DNA of 64,000 nucleotides from positions 966,501-1,030,500 of the forward strand of contig CAMRHE010000459.1 of assembly GCA_947044405.1 (NCBI GenBank), written 5' to 3'. Positions 49,001-58,100 of the stretch are shown piece after piece. Numbering within the stretch: the first letter of the stretch is position 1; each line of letters opens with the position of its first letter. The stretch is from Leptodactylus fallax (taxonomy: Eukaryota; Chordata; Amphibia; Anura; Leptodactylidae). Made by a program: the position numbers and the translations under genes. A model generated the notes under the pieces. The model was not told the DNA's origin. It did no database searches and saw nothing but the letters and a program-made list of their open reading frames with translations.

Positions 49001-51648
49001 CAGGCTCATAGCTCCTCCTGTCTGTATCACCCTGCAGGGGGCGGGGCAGGCTCATAGCTCCTCCTGTCTGTATCACCCTGCAGGGGGCGGGGCAGGCTCA
49101 TAGCTCCTCCTGTCTGTATCACCCTTCAGGGGGCGGGACAGGCTCATAGCTCCTTCTGTCTGTATCACCCTGCAGGGGGCGGGGCAGGCTCATAGCTATA
49201 TCCTGTCTGTATCACCCTGCAGGGGGCGGGGCAAGCTCATAGCTCCTCTTGTCTGTATCACCCTGCAGGGGGCGGGGCAGGCTCATAGCTCCTCCTGTCT
49301 GTATCACCCTGCAGGGGGCGGGGCAGGATCATAGCTCCTCCTGTCTGTATCACCCTGCAGGAGGCGGGGCAGGGTCATAGCTCCTCCTGTCTGTATCACC
49401 CTGCAGGAGGCGGGGCAGGCTCATAGCTCCTCCTGTCTGTATCACCCTGCAGGGGGCGGGGCAGGCTCATAGCTCCTCTTGTCTGTATCACCCTGCAGGG
49501 GGCGGGGCAGGCTCATAGCTCCTCCTGTCTGTATCAACCTGCAGGGGGCGGGGCAGGCTCCTAGCTCCTCCTGTCTGTATCACCCTGCAGGGGGCGGGGC
49601 AGGCTCATAGCTCCTCCTGTCTGTATCACCCTGCAGGAGGCGGGGCAGGCTCCTAGCTCCTCCTGTCTGTATCACCCTGCAGGGGGCGGGGCAGGCTCAT
49701 AGCTCCTCCTGTCTGTATCACCCTGCAGGAGGCGGGGCAGGCTCATAGCTCCTCTTGTCTGTATCACCCTGCAGGGGGCGGGGCAGGCTCCTAGCTATAT
49801 CCTGTCTGTATCACCCTGCAGGGGGCGGGGCAGGCTCAAAGCTATATCCTGTCTGTATCACCCTGCAGGGGGCGGGGCCGGCTCATAGCTCCTCCTGTCT
49901 GTATCACCCTGCAGGGGGCGGGGCAGGCTCAAAGCTATATCCTGTCTGTATCACCCTGCAGGGGGCGGGGCAGGCTCATAGCTCATTCTGTCTGTATCAC
50001 CCTGCAGGGGGCGGGGCAGACTCATAGCTCCTCCTGTCTGTATCACCCTGCAGGGGGCGGGGCAGGCTCATAGCTCCTCCTGTCTGTATCACCCTGCAGG
50101 GGGCGGGGCAGGCTCATAGCTCCTCCTGTCTGTATCACCCTTCAGGGGGCGGGACAGGCTCATAGCTCCTTCTGTCTGTATCACCCTGCAGGGGGCGGGG
50201 GCAGGCTCATAGCTATATCCTGTCTGTATCACCCTGCAGGGGGCGGGGCAAGCTCATAGCTCCTCCTGTCTGTATCACCCTGCAGGGGGCGGGGCAGGCT
50301 CATAGCTCCTCCTGTCTGTATCACCCTGCAGGGGGCGGGGCAGGATCATAGCTCCTCCTGTCTGTATCACCCTGCAGGAGGCGGGGCAGGGTCATAGCTC
50401 CTCCTGTCTGTATCACCCTGCAGGGGGCGGGGCAGGCTCATAGCTATATCCTGTCTGTATCACCCTGCAGGGGGCGGGGCAGGCTCATAGCTATATCCTG
50501 TCTGTATCACCCTGCAGGGGGCGGGGCAAGCTCATAGCTATATCCTGTCTGTATCACCCTGCAGGAGGCGGGGCAGGCTCATAGCTCCTCCTGTCTGTAT
50601 CACCCTGCAGGGGGCGGGGCAGGCTCATAGCTATATCCTGTCTGTATCACCCTGCAGGAGGCGGGGCAGGCTCATAGCTCCTCCTGTCTGTATCACCCTG
50701 CAGGGGGCGGGGCAGGCTCATAGCTATATCCTGTCTGTATCACCCTGCAGGAGGCGGGGGCAGGCTCATAGCTCCTCCTGTCTGTATCACCCTGCAGGGG
50801 GCGGGGCAGGGTCATAGCTATATCCTGTCTGTATCACCCTGCAGGAGGCGGGGCAGGCTCATAGCTCCTTCTGTCTGTATCACCATGCAGGGGGCGGGGC
50901 AGGGTCATAGCTCCTCCTGTCTGTATCACCCTGCAGGAGGCGGGGCAGGGTCATAGCTCCTTCTGTCTGTATCACCCTGCAGGGGGCGGGGCAGGCTCAT
51001 AGCTCCTCCTGTCTGTATCACCCTGCAGGGGGCGGGGCAGGCTCATAGCTCCTCCTGTCTGTATCACCCTGCAGGGGGAGGGGCAGGCTCATAGCTCCTG
51101 CTGTCTGTATCACCCTGCAGGGGGCGGGGCAGGCTCCTAGTACCTTCTGTCTGTATCACCCTGCAGGGGGCGGGGCAGGCTCATAGCTCCTCCTGTCTGT
51201 ATCACCCTGCAGGAGGCGGGGCAGGCTCATAGCTCCTCCTGTCTGTATCACCCTGCAGGAGGCGGGGCAGGCTCATAGCTCCTTCTGTCTGTATCACCCT
51301 GCAGGGGGCGGGCAGGCTCATAGCTCCTCCTGTGCGGGGCGGGGTACTGATGATGTCTTCTCATTGCAGGTGTTTTGCAACTTCCGTCTTCAGACTCCGC
51401 CTCCCATCATGTCTTCCTTTGTATTTCCCTCCAGCTATGAGGAGGATCCTATGAGTAATGAGGTAGAAGATTTGGAGGACCCGTCAGATATTGGGGGATC
51501 AGTGGACGCTCCTCCCTTACAACCTGAATGTCCTCCCCTGTTTGCCCCTGCGGATCTTCTTGCCCTCAGTCGAGGTCCTTACACCACGCTGGAGCTGGAG
51601 GCGGCTGGCGCCCTCTTGTGTTTATCCGCCTTTGCCCTGTGGACATGA
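9925..51648 (+). CDS. sap25: SAP25 (Sin3A-associated protein 25), six-exon gene
   Basis: Spliced frame: 9925-10053, 18334-18410, 18520-18605, 48286-48417, 48879-48973, 51370-51648. Every junction is GT-AG, phases agree across all five introns, and the total is 798 nt (265 aa plus stop). Identification rests on blocks I recall from mammalian SAP25: LFHPTF (res. 112-117; mammal LCHPSF), [11 protein letters not shown] (153-163; mammal SDPLLPRGQRV), [12 protein letters not shown] (182-193; mammal PPPPIMSARVLP), and a C-terminal helix [12 protein letters not shown] (248-259; mammal ELIALTGLLQMS). In mammals that helix lies in the region that binds the PAH1 domain of Sin3A. The protein is known as a nuclear member of the Sin3-HDAC corepressor complex. 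The N-terminal third (exons 1-3) is poorly conserved and acidic, with IEDDDDDF in exon 2. The mammalian gene is only a few kb; here the introns are swollen by minisatellites while the exons stay open. Confidence 0.85.
10060..10975. repeat. 29-bp G-rich minisatellite in SAP25 intron 1
   Basis: The unit contains CTGCGCGGTCAGGTCATTAG followed by AGGAGGGGG. Regular copies run from about 10185; copies nearer exon 1 are diverged. Two long G homopolymers (near 10757-10776 and 10930-10945) interrupt it and may be collapsed or mis-called bases. The G-runs are on the sense strand of SAP25. Confidence 0.92.
11094..16865. repeat. 41-bp minisatellite, about 140 copies
   Basis: The unit contains CAATAACACTACTGTCACC then ACACCGCCATCTGTACAACCTC. 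Single-base variants are scattered (CACC/CGCC, ACAACC/ACAGCC, CTCC/CCCC/CGCC). A few units lack the ACCACACCG segment or carry an extra ACACC. The same unit forms the array at 59893-61285. Confidence 0.95.
17006..18205. repeat. 31-bp minisatellite, about 39 copies
   Basis: The unit contains GAGCACCATGGGATTAATA then TAATAATGTACA. Variants include CCGTGG, CCCTGG and CATGGAAT. It lies inside the LINE tail just before its terminal GGTGCTTTATAAATAATAAT, and appears to be an expansion of the tail's own terminal motif. Confidence 0.95.
18334..18410 (+). CDS. sap25: SAP25 exon 2
   Basis: Bounded by a pyrimidine-rich acceptor (CTCTCCTGTAG) and a donor CAG|GTGAGG. 77 nt, entering in phase 0 and leaving in phase 2. 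Encodes an acidic segment, [19 protein letters not shown] then SGAEDF. It sits in about 400 bp of unique DNA directly after the LINE tail that fills intron 1. Confidence 0.7.
18520..18605 (+). CDS. sap25: SAP25 exon 3
   Basis: Acceptor CTCTCTCAG, donor CCAG|GTGAGT. 86 nt, entering phase 2 and leaving phase 1. Encodes [17 protein letters not shown] then [11 protein letters not shown]. Intron 2 is only 109 bp and is the only intron besides intron 4 without an array. An alternative acceptor at 18527 would break the phase with exon 2, so 18520 is preferred. Confidence 0.7.
18606..18915. other. Unique start of SAP25 intron 3
   Basis: About 310 bp of non-repetitive sequence between the exon 3 donor and the first G-rich array. 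It contains a short direct repeat, ATGCTTTACACTGCAG, at about 18634 and 18673. No exon or element is recognised. Confidence 0.6.
18916..24060. repeat. 24-bp G-rich minisatellite in SAP25 intron 3
   Basis: The unit is built on GGAGGAGACGATACTAAT plus GGTGGT, with 21-, 24- and 27-bp versions differing in GGT number, and GAC/GAT/GGC variants. Almost no C on the plus strand. All lengths are multiples of three, so open frames in both directions (for example a proline/serine frame on the minus strand) arise trivially. Confidence 0.95.
24061..48160. repeat. 39-45-bp G-rich minisatellite, 24 kb, SAP25 intron 3
   Basis: Monomers contain GGAGATGATACTAATGGTGG or the AGT variant, then AGGAGATGGTGG and GGTGGGGTA or CGGGGTA. 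AAT and AGT monomers usually alternate, giving a dimer of about 81 bp. Larger duplications of 2.2-3.0 kb are visible. The array is related to the 24-bp array next to it (shared GATACTAATGGTGG core). Open frames of 1871 and 3076 codons cross it and are artefacts of the three-base periodicity. Confidence 0.95.
48161..48285. other. Unique end of SAP25 intron 3
   Basis: The array decays into unique sequence that provides the branch region and pyrimidine tract (CTTCTGCTTCCTTCTAG) for exon 4. Confidence 0.6.
48286..48417 (+). CDS. sap25: SAP25 exon 4 (LFHPTF block)
   Basis: Acceptor CTTCCTTCTAG, donor GAAG|GTAACT. 132 nt, phase 1 in and out. Encodes [20 protein letters not shown] followed by [19 protein letters not shown]. 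This corresponds to the mammalian LCHPSFWPLYEA block. It lies immediately after the 29-kb array of intron 3 and shows no damage. Confidence 0.85.
48595..48683. repeat. Inverted repeat (28-bp arms) in SAP25 intron 4
   Basis: Arms at 48595-48622 and 48656-48683 pair with two mismatches: GGTTTGTGACAGTGTATCAG in one arm, and CACTGATACACTGTGACAAA in the other. The loop is 33 nt. It could be a hairpin in the transcript or a remnant of a small inverted-repeat transposon. Intron 4 also holds a CTCF-like CCCCAGGGGGCGC at 48437-48449. Confidence 0.75.
48879..48973 (+). CDS. sap25: SAP25 exon 5 ([11 protein letters not shown] block)
   Basis: Acceptor TCCTTCCACCAG, donor AAG|GTAAGT. 95 nt, entering phase 1 and leaving phase 0. 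Encodes [20 protein letters not shown] then [12 protein letters not shown], matching the most recognisable SAP25 block. The 46-bp array of intron 5 begins within about ten bases of this donor. Confidence 0.87.
48980..51335. repeat. 46-bp minisatellite filling SAP25 intron 5, about 51 copies
   Basis: The unit contains TGTATCACCCTGCAGGGGGC then GGGGCAGGCTCATAGCTCCT. A frequent variant has AGCTATATCCTG. Each unit has a GC-box (GGGGCGGGGC or close) and a CCCTGCAG|G acceptor-like site. The first unit starts within the donor region of exon 5, and the last ends about 35 bp before the exon 6 acceptor, so the intron is nearly all repeat. Confidence 0.95.
51370..51648 (+). CDS. sap25: SAP25 terminal exon (Sin3-binding helix, stop)
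   Basis: Acceptor GTCTTCTCATTGCAG. 93 codons including the TGA at 51646-51648. Contains [19 protein letters not shown], an acidic linker ([14 protein letters not shown]), [15 protein letters not shown], and the C-terminal amphipathic helix [17 protein letters not shown]. The helix aligns to the mammalian segment that contacts the Sin3A PAH1 domain. The protein ends soon after the helix, whereas mammalian SAP25 has a longer Ser/Pro-rich tail. Confidence 0.87.
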   Translation: MFCNFRLQTPPPIMSSFVFPSSYEEDPMSNEVEDLEDPSDIGGSVDAPPLQPECPPLFAPADLLALSRGPYTTLELEAAGALLCLSAFALWT

Positions 51649-51766
51649 GAGCATCGGCTCCGCCCACTTGTATTTGTAGCTTGTTTTTATGTTCCTGGTA
51701 CTTCATCCCTGCAGCTCTCTCTCCTGGACAGTAGGTGGGGCTGATACTGTATGACATTAGGCCACA

Positions 51767-51780
51767 GCGCCCCCTGCCGG
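51767..51780 (-). promoter_or_regulatory. CTCF-like motif in the SAP25 3' UTR
   Basis: The minus strand reads CCGGCAGGGGGCGC followed by TGTGG, a 13/14 match to the CTCF core with a good flank. Its orientation is convergent with the plus-strand motifs at exon 1. Confidence 0.45.
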
Positions 51781-51820
51781 TGGGGAGGAAGATAATGATG
51801 GAGGAAACAAGAACCACCAA

Positions 51821-51826
51821 AATAAA
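51821..51826 (+). terminator. SAP25 polyadenylation signal AATAAA
   Basis: A canonical AATAAA lies 172 bp after the stop codon and is followed by a T/G-rich stretch (TCCTGTCTGAGACGTCTTCT). It implies a short 3' UTR of about 190 nt. Confidence 0.7.
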
Positions 51827-51844
51827 ATCCTGTCTGAGACGTCT

Positions 51845-52080
51845 TCTCTGCGGTGGTGATATCTCAAATATTATATAACGTGCAGATCCTGAGGAGGAGA
51901 CAGGACAGCCCCATCCCACACTCCCTGGAGAAGACGGCACTATATATAGTAGGGTATAGTACACATAATTACAGATATATGTACAGAGACAACATGGCAG
52001 GGCGGGGAGGGGAGAACTGCAGGACAAGAGCCAGAGGGTGGTAAAGGGAAGCAACACAGGCAGGAGATACAGGATCTGAG
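51845..52080. other. Intergenic DNA after SAP25
   Basis: Unique AT-rich then G-rich sequence between the SAP25 polyadenylation region and the 146-bp array. Nothing is recognised in it. Confidence 0.5.
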
Positions 52081-53250
52081 CGGTTGTCACTGCCCCGCCC
52101 CCTGTTACTGACATCACTGATATAATATAATGACATGTGATCAGACATGAGATCCGCACACCTTATACTACAGTACAGCTATTCATCTATTACTACTGAC
52201 ACCCAGCTGTATATATCATGTGTGAGAGGTTGTCACAGCCCCGCCCCCTGTTACTGACATCACTGATATAATATAATGACATGTGATCAGACATGAGATC
52301 CGCACACCTTATACTACAGTACAGCTATTCATCTATTACTACTGACAACCAGCTGTATATATCATGTGTGAGAGGTTGTCACAGCCCCGCCCCCTGTTAC
52401 TGACATCACTGATATAATGACATGTGATCAGACATGAGATCCACACACCTTATACTACAGTACAGCTATTCATCTATTACTACTGACAACCAGCTGTATA
52501 TATCATGTCTGAGAGGTTGTCACAGCCCCGCCTCCTGTTACTGACATCACTGATATAATGACATGTGATCAGACATGAGATCCGCACACCTTATACTACA
52601 GTACAGCTATTCATCTATTACTACTGACACCCAGCTGTATATATCATGTCTGAGAGGTTGTCACAGCCCCGCCTCCTGTTACTGACATCACTGATATAAT
52701 GACATGTGATCAGACATGAGATCCGCACACCTTATACTACAGTACAGCTATTCATCTATTACTACTGACAACCAGCCTGTATATATCATGTCTGAGAGGT
52801 TGTCACAGCCCCGCCCCCTTTTTGTGATCACTGTTATAATAAGATGTGTGCGGAGAGAAGAGCGCCCCCCTTATTATAAAATACAACAATTCATTTTATA
52901 TAAATGAAAACCAACCGATTTTAATATATGGTGGGGGTGTCCCCGGCCCCCCGCCCCCTGTTACTGACATCACTGATATAATATAATGACATGTGATCAG
53001 ACATGAGATCCGCACACCTTATACTACAGTACAGCTATTCATCTATTACTACTGACACCCAGCTGTATATATCATGTGTGAGAGGTTGTCACAGCCCCGC
53101 CCCCTGTTACTGACATCACTGATATAATATAATGACATGTGATCAGACATGAGATCCGCACACCTTATACTACAGTACAGCTATTCATCTATTACTACTG
53201 ACACCCAGCTGTATATATCATGTGTGAGAGGTTGTCACAGCCCCGCCCCC
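52081..53250. repeat. About 146-bp tandem repeat, eight copies, intergenic
   Basis: The unit begins GGTTGTCACAGCCCCGCCCC and contains CAGACATGAGATCCGCACAC and CAGCTGTATATATCATGTG. Units are 139-147 bp and nearly identical, except that the copy at about 52815-52950 is very diverged. Confidence 0.93.
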
Positions 53251-54570
53251 TTCTAACACTTCTATAGACTTCTCCTTTCTTGCTGGTGTGGCTGACACCA
53301 GAGGACAGCAGCATTACTTTCATGTGGCACAGTGCTGGGCAGTAGTATACAGGACACAAGATGGCGGTGTGGTTGCTGTTCAGACACTTTATTTAGCTTA
53401 TACACTGCGGTTCTCCTGTGATTCGGCTGCTTCGCAGGCAGCAGCCATTTTGCAAACCCTTCATGAAGGGCGGAGCTTAGGCGTTGCCATGGAGAATAGC
53501 TACAAACCAAAACACAGGACAAGCTTATGGCAGGCGAGCATTCTCATTGGCTCAGATTCTTGTCCCACCCCCAATCAGCACTTGGAATGTTCCATTTACA
53601 CACAATATAAGGGGGGGGGGGGGGGGGGCAGTTCATATAATTGACCCGGGACAGAGATGAACTATAACCCCCAGTTCTCCCCTTAGGACACCCCGCTAGA
53701 TGGCGGTTATAATACTCTACATATATTATGTCATCTTTATAAACTTATATTCATAGATTTCATTATTTCTCAAAAATTCTCATAATTCACCTAAAACGGA
53801 CAGAACACGCAGACGCTTCGTACACGGATCTGCCCCCTGACACGCTACTGACGACCATTTTGTGGATGGAGATGCCATGAGGTGGCCGGTGCCTCGTACC
53901 TCGCAGTAAAGTCAATGCTACACCTAGTAAAGCACCAGACAGTTCCACTCACAAAATGGCCGCCGCCCTACACGTTGGGGCCGTACCAGACAGAATGAGG
54001 TTTTGTCAGATTTTGGCTTTTGGTAAAACACTGTAAATCTCTTTCGACACCTTTGACCCCGCCCCTAGCGCAGGGAATTTGAGAGCAGCCATTTTGTGTG
54101 GTTGTCATCTCCTGACTACGACTACATCGTACCTACGGGAGTCTGTGCAGCTTGTGCTGACACCGTTATGTGAGTCCTAAACATGGACGACAGGAACGCG
54201 AAGAAGCCATTTTGAAAGTGGAGTCGTCGCTTTTCTTTTCTTCCTCCGGGGGGCAACATTTGGCGGTTGCGAAATATTACGGTCTGTTCCGGTAACATCA
54301 GGGTTAATTTTCTCACGGACGTCTCTGACCTTGATGCTGATGACTCCTCATCAATGACGTTGCGGTCACTATGGCAACCATTCAGCGTTAGGTATTCAAT
54401 AATCCCGCGTTATGGGGAAAAGGCACAATTTTTACTTCTCTTTTCGTCCAGTTTTGATATTTTGCGTTACTTGTGAAATGTGGACAAAGTGCAAATATGA
54501 ACGGAAATTTAGCGGTCTGCGCTGCGTGCGGTGGCGGCGACATCTTCCATCACCACACGTCAACATTCTG
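53251..54570. promoter_or_regulatory. Unique intergenic region with seven YY1-like motifs
   Basis: Motifs of the AAGATGGCGG / CAAAATGGC / GCCATTTTG type lie at 53357-53367, 53444-53452, 53698-53706, 53854-53862, 53952-53964, 54088-54096 and 54206-54214. CCAAT boxes (ATTGG near 53547 and CCAAT near 53571) and an 18-base G run (53611-53628) are also present. No long open frame or splice pattern is seen. It resembles promoter or enhancer DNA but sits between two convergent genes. Function unknown. Confidence 0.35.
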
Positions 54571-54594
54571 TGGAAATAAAATATAAAAAATCCA

Positions 54595-54600
54595 TTTATT
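54595..54600 (-). terminator. IRS3 polyadenylation signal (AATAAA, minus strand)
   Basis: Minus-strand AATAAA, followed after about 20 nt by a T-rich tract and a GT-rich stretch (TGTTGACGTGTGGTG), a standard cleavage context. The 3' UTR would cover about 54575-55130, which is unique sequence with no open frame. A plus-strand AATAAA also overlaps at 54575-54580. Confidence 0.6.
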
Positions 54601-55130
54601 CCAAAAATTTACATTCAGTTAATCTGTGAAGTGGAGGGGCGGGGCCATACAGGGGAGCTCCACCCCTTAAAAGTGAAGGGGCTAAGGGTGGAGCTTCCAG
54701 TACAGATGCAATTCTATGTTATAAATGCAGGGAGGAGGAGCTTGACAAGCTCCACCTACAGCCATGTACTTGGAAGAAGTTGGGGGGGGCGGGGCTTGTA
54801 GGGACACTTTTCCTCAATCACCTCCTGACCTCCTCAGGTGACTCCGTCCAGGGCTGCACTTGTATTGGCAGGTGGGGTTGCCCTTTAACATGTCATTGGA
54901 AAGCCCCTTTAAAGGACCAGACATTAACCTGTAGAGGACTGTGAGACAAGGGAGGGGGGTCATTCACTGTAGGAGATATTATGTGGCCATAGCCCCCCTC
55001 CCCCCTTCATTACATCACAGCCCACCTGCTGCTGACACATAGAAGCGACACCTCTGCTGGTGTTCAAGTCCAGGAGGGGGCGGCGAGTACCGATCAGCAG
55101 CTAAAAATCAGAACCGCCGCCCCCAGGGAA
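54601..55130 (-). other. Probable IRS3 3' UTR
   Basis: Unique sequence between the putative stop and the minus-strand AATAAA. No coding signal. It would be part of the last IRS3 exon if the terminal intron is real. Confidence 0.45.
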
Positions 55131-55141
55131 TCACGTACAAA
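55131..55141 (-). CDS. irs3: Possible last IRS3 coding exon (few codons plus stop)
   Basis: If the large exon is spliced at 56828 in phase 1, the acceptor TTTGCTGCTCGCAG ending at 55142 gives codons for V-C-T and then TGA at 55133-55131. A last intron followed by a few codons resembles IRS2, whose final coding exon is also tiny as I recall. The acceptor is plausible, but other acceptors nearby cannot be excluded without transcript data. Confidence 0.35.
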
Positions 55142-58100
55142 CTGCGAGCAGCAAAGTGCAAGGTGTAACACGAGGGGAATAGAGGAACAGATAATGTAGT
55201 AGATGTCACCTGCAGTCCTATGTAACACCACAGATAACACAGTGATAACTCTCTGAGTACAGATAATGTAGTAGATATCACCTGCAGTCCTATGTAACAC
55301 CACAGATAGCACAGTGATAACTCTCTGAGTACAGATAATGTAGTAGGTGTCACCTGCAGTCCTATGTAACACCACAGATAACACAGTGATAACTCTCTGA
55401 GTACAGGTAATGTAGTAGTGTCACCTGCAGTCCTATGTAACACCACAGATAGCACATAGTGATAACTCTCTGAGTACAGATAATGTAGTAGATGTCACCT
55501 GCAGTCCTATGTAACACCACAGATAACACAGTGATAACTCTCTGAGTACAGATAATGTAGTAGTGTCACCTGCAGTCCTATGTAACACCACAGATAACAC
55601 AGTGATAACTCTCTGAGTACAGATAATGTAGTAGTGTCACCTGCAGTCCTATGTAACACCACAGATAACACAGTGATAACTCTCTGAGTACAGATAATGT
55701 AGTAGATGTCACCTGCAGTCCTATGTAACACCACAGATAACACAGTGATAACTCTCTGAGTACAGATAATGTAGTAGATGTCACCTGCAGTCCTATGTAA
55801 CACCACAGATAACACAGTGATAACTCTCTGAGTACAGATAATGTAGTAGTGTCACCTGCAGTCCTATGTAACACCACAGATAACACAGTGATAACTCTCT
55901 GAGTACAGATAATGTAGTAGATGTCACCTGCAGTCCTATGTAACACCACAGATAACACAGTGATAACTCTCTGAGTACAGATAATGTAGTAGATGTCACC
56001 TGCAGTCCTATGTAACACCACAGATAACACAGTGATAACTCTCTGAGTACAGATAATGTAGTAGTGTCACCTGCAGTCCTATGTAACACCACAGATAACA
56101 CAGTGATAACCCTCTGAGTACAGATAATGTAGTAGATGTCACCTGCAGTCCTATGTAACACCACAGATAACACAGTGATAACTCTCTGAGTACAGATAAT
56201 GTAGTAGATGTCACCTGCAGTCCTATGTAACACCACAGATAACACAGTGATAACTCTCTGAGTACAGATAATGTAGTAGATGTCACCTGCAGTCCTATGT
56301 AACACCACAGATAACACAGTGATAACTCTCTGAGTACAGATAATGTAGTAGTGTCACCTGCAGTCCTATGTAACACCACAGATAACACAGTGATAACTCT
56401 CTGAGTACAGATAATGTAGTAGTGTCACCTGCAGTCCTATGTAACACCACAGATAACACAGTGATAACTCTCTGAGTACAGATAATGTAGTAGATGTCAC
56501 CTGCAGTCCTATGTAACACCACAGATAACACACAGTGATAACTCTCTGAGTACAGATAATGTAGTAGTGTCACCTGCAGTCCTATGTAACACCACAGATA
56601 ACACAGTGATAACTCTCTGAGTACAGATAATGTAGTAGATGTCACCTGCAGTCCTATGTAACACCACAGATAACACACAGTGATAACTCTCTGAGTACAG
56701 ATAATGTAGTAGATGTCACCTGCAGTCCTATGTAACACCACAGATAACACAGTGATAACTCTCTGAGTACAGATAATGTAGTAGATGTCACCTGCAGTCC
56801 TATGTAACACTATCTCTTTGTCAGTACCTGTTTCATCTCTGCTTCCTCTCCTCAGTTCTCCGGACATGTGGAAGTCGATGCTGGCATAGGTGTTGATGCA
56901 TGGACTTGGCGCCAGGCTCCCTGTCTTCATAGGGGGCACTACGTTGGTTCCTACCGCTGCAGGCGGGGGGGCAGTAGCTCCAACATCTTTCACCAGGTCC
57001 AGGTCTATGTAGTTGAGTCCGGACTCTTCCACTGAAGGACGACTACCATTAAGTGGAGTGAGAGTAGCCCCATCGGAGCAGTGTCTGGTCCTGGCAGGAG
57101 GCTCCGTCCTGGAGATCTTCGCTCGTTCTGAATTCTTGTAGAGGTGACACCCTGATACCGCAGTGAGGAGACCTTTCACGGCAGTGTCTTCAGAGCAGGA
57201 TCGGGCCACCACTATTTTCTCCTCTTTATCTGTTGTGGAATCTCCCGGGCCCTTGACACTGGCACCATACACATCTGAGGGGTCAACGGGCCAGAAGTTA
57301 TCACTGGTGACAGCCGGCCGGTAGTTCTTCTCTGTGGAGGACTTCTCCATGATTGACTGTGTCCATGGTGTCTTCTCCACCATGGGTTTGGGCAGTTTCC
57401 CGTCCATGTTCTCTGTGGTGGGTTTCTTCTCAGGTCTGGCTACCATCTTGACATGAGAGAGCGGGGTTTCTGGCTCAAATGTCATGTGGGTGTAGTTCCC
57501 ATTTGGCACATGGGGATGATAGCTTTGGGTGTCCATAGTGATGTACTCCGCCTGATGGGGGTCTTCCTTCCTGGTTATCTTCTCTGGCTTAGACCTGTAA
57601 TGGATGCTGACATACTCCCCAGGACTGGGTGGTCTACGGTAGTTTCCAGGCAGTGTGCTGGCCCGCCATGTGTCTACTGACATACTCAGTGGTCTCCGGT
57701 TCTTGCCACCAGTCACTTCTTCTAGACTATCAGAGGAGGAGTGATGAGACGTAGGGAGAGAGTCCATCTTGTAGGAGCGAGGCAGAGATCGGTAGGAGGC
57801 TGGGATCCTGGTGGGCTGATGGGCCGAGCACAGCAAACTGTCTGGGGGCGGCGGTGTGCTAGAGGCGGAGCGGCTCAGTGGCCACATGTTCATGTAATCG
57901 GACGCTTGACTGTCAGTGCTGCCTGCTGACATTTCCCCAGAGGGCGGCCAGCTCATCCCCTCAGGAGAACAGCTCCCAAGAGGTGACATCATGACGTAGC
58001 CGGCCATTTCTATAGGGGCGGGGGGAGAGATGCTGTTGGGGGTCATGGGCACGTAGTCTTGGGAGGACCTGCTGCCAGGTAACATGGGCATGTAGCTGGC

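Noticed and set aside
51566..52159. 197-codon minus-strand frame over the SAP25 terminal exon
   Set aside because: It is antisense to a well-supported exon and 3' UTR and has no recognisable domain.
53288..53644. 118-codon plus frame in the intergenic region
   Set aside because: No homology; it ends in the G homopolymer, and regulatory-type motifs explain the composition better.
55094..56388. Several minus frames reading [16 protein letters not shown] repeats
   Set aside because: They are translations of the 72-bp repeat in three phases.
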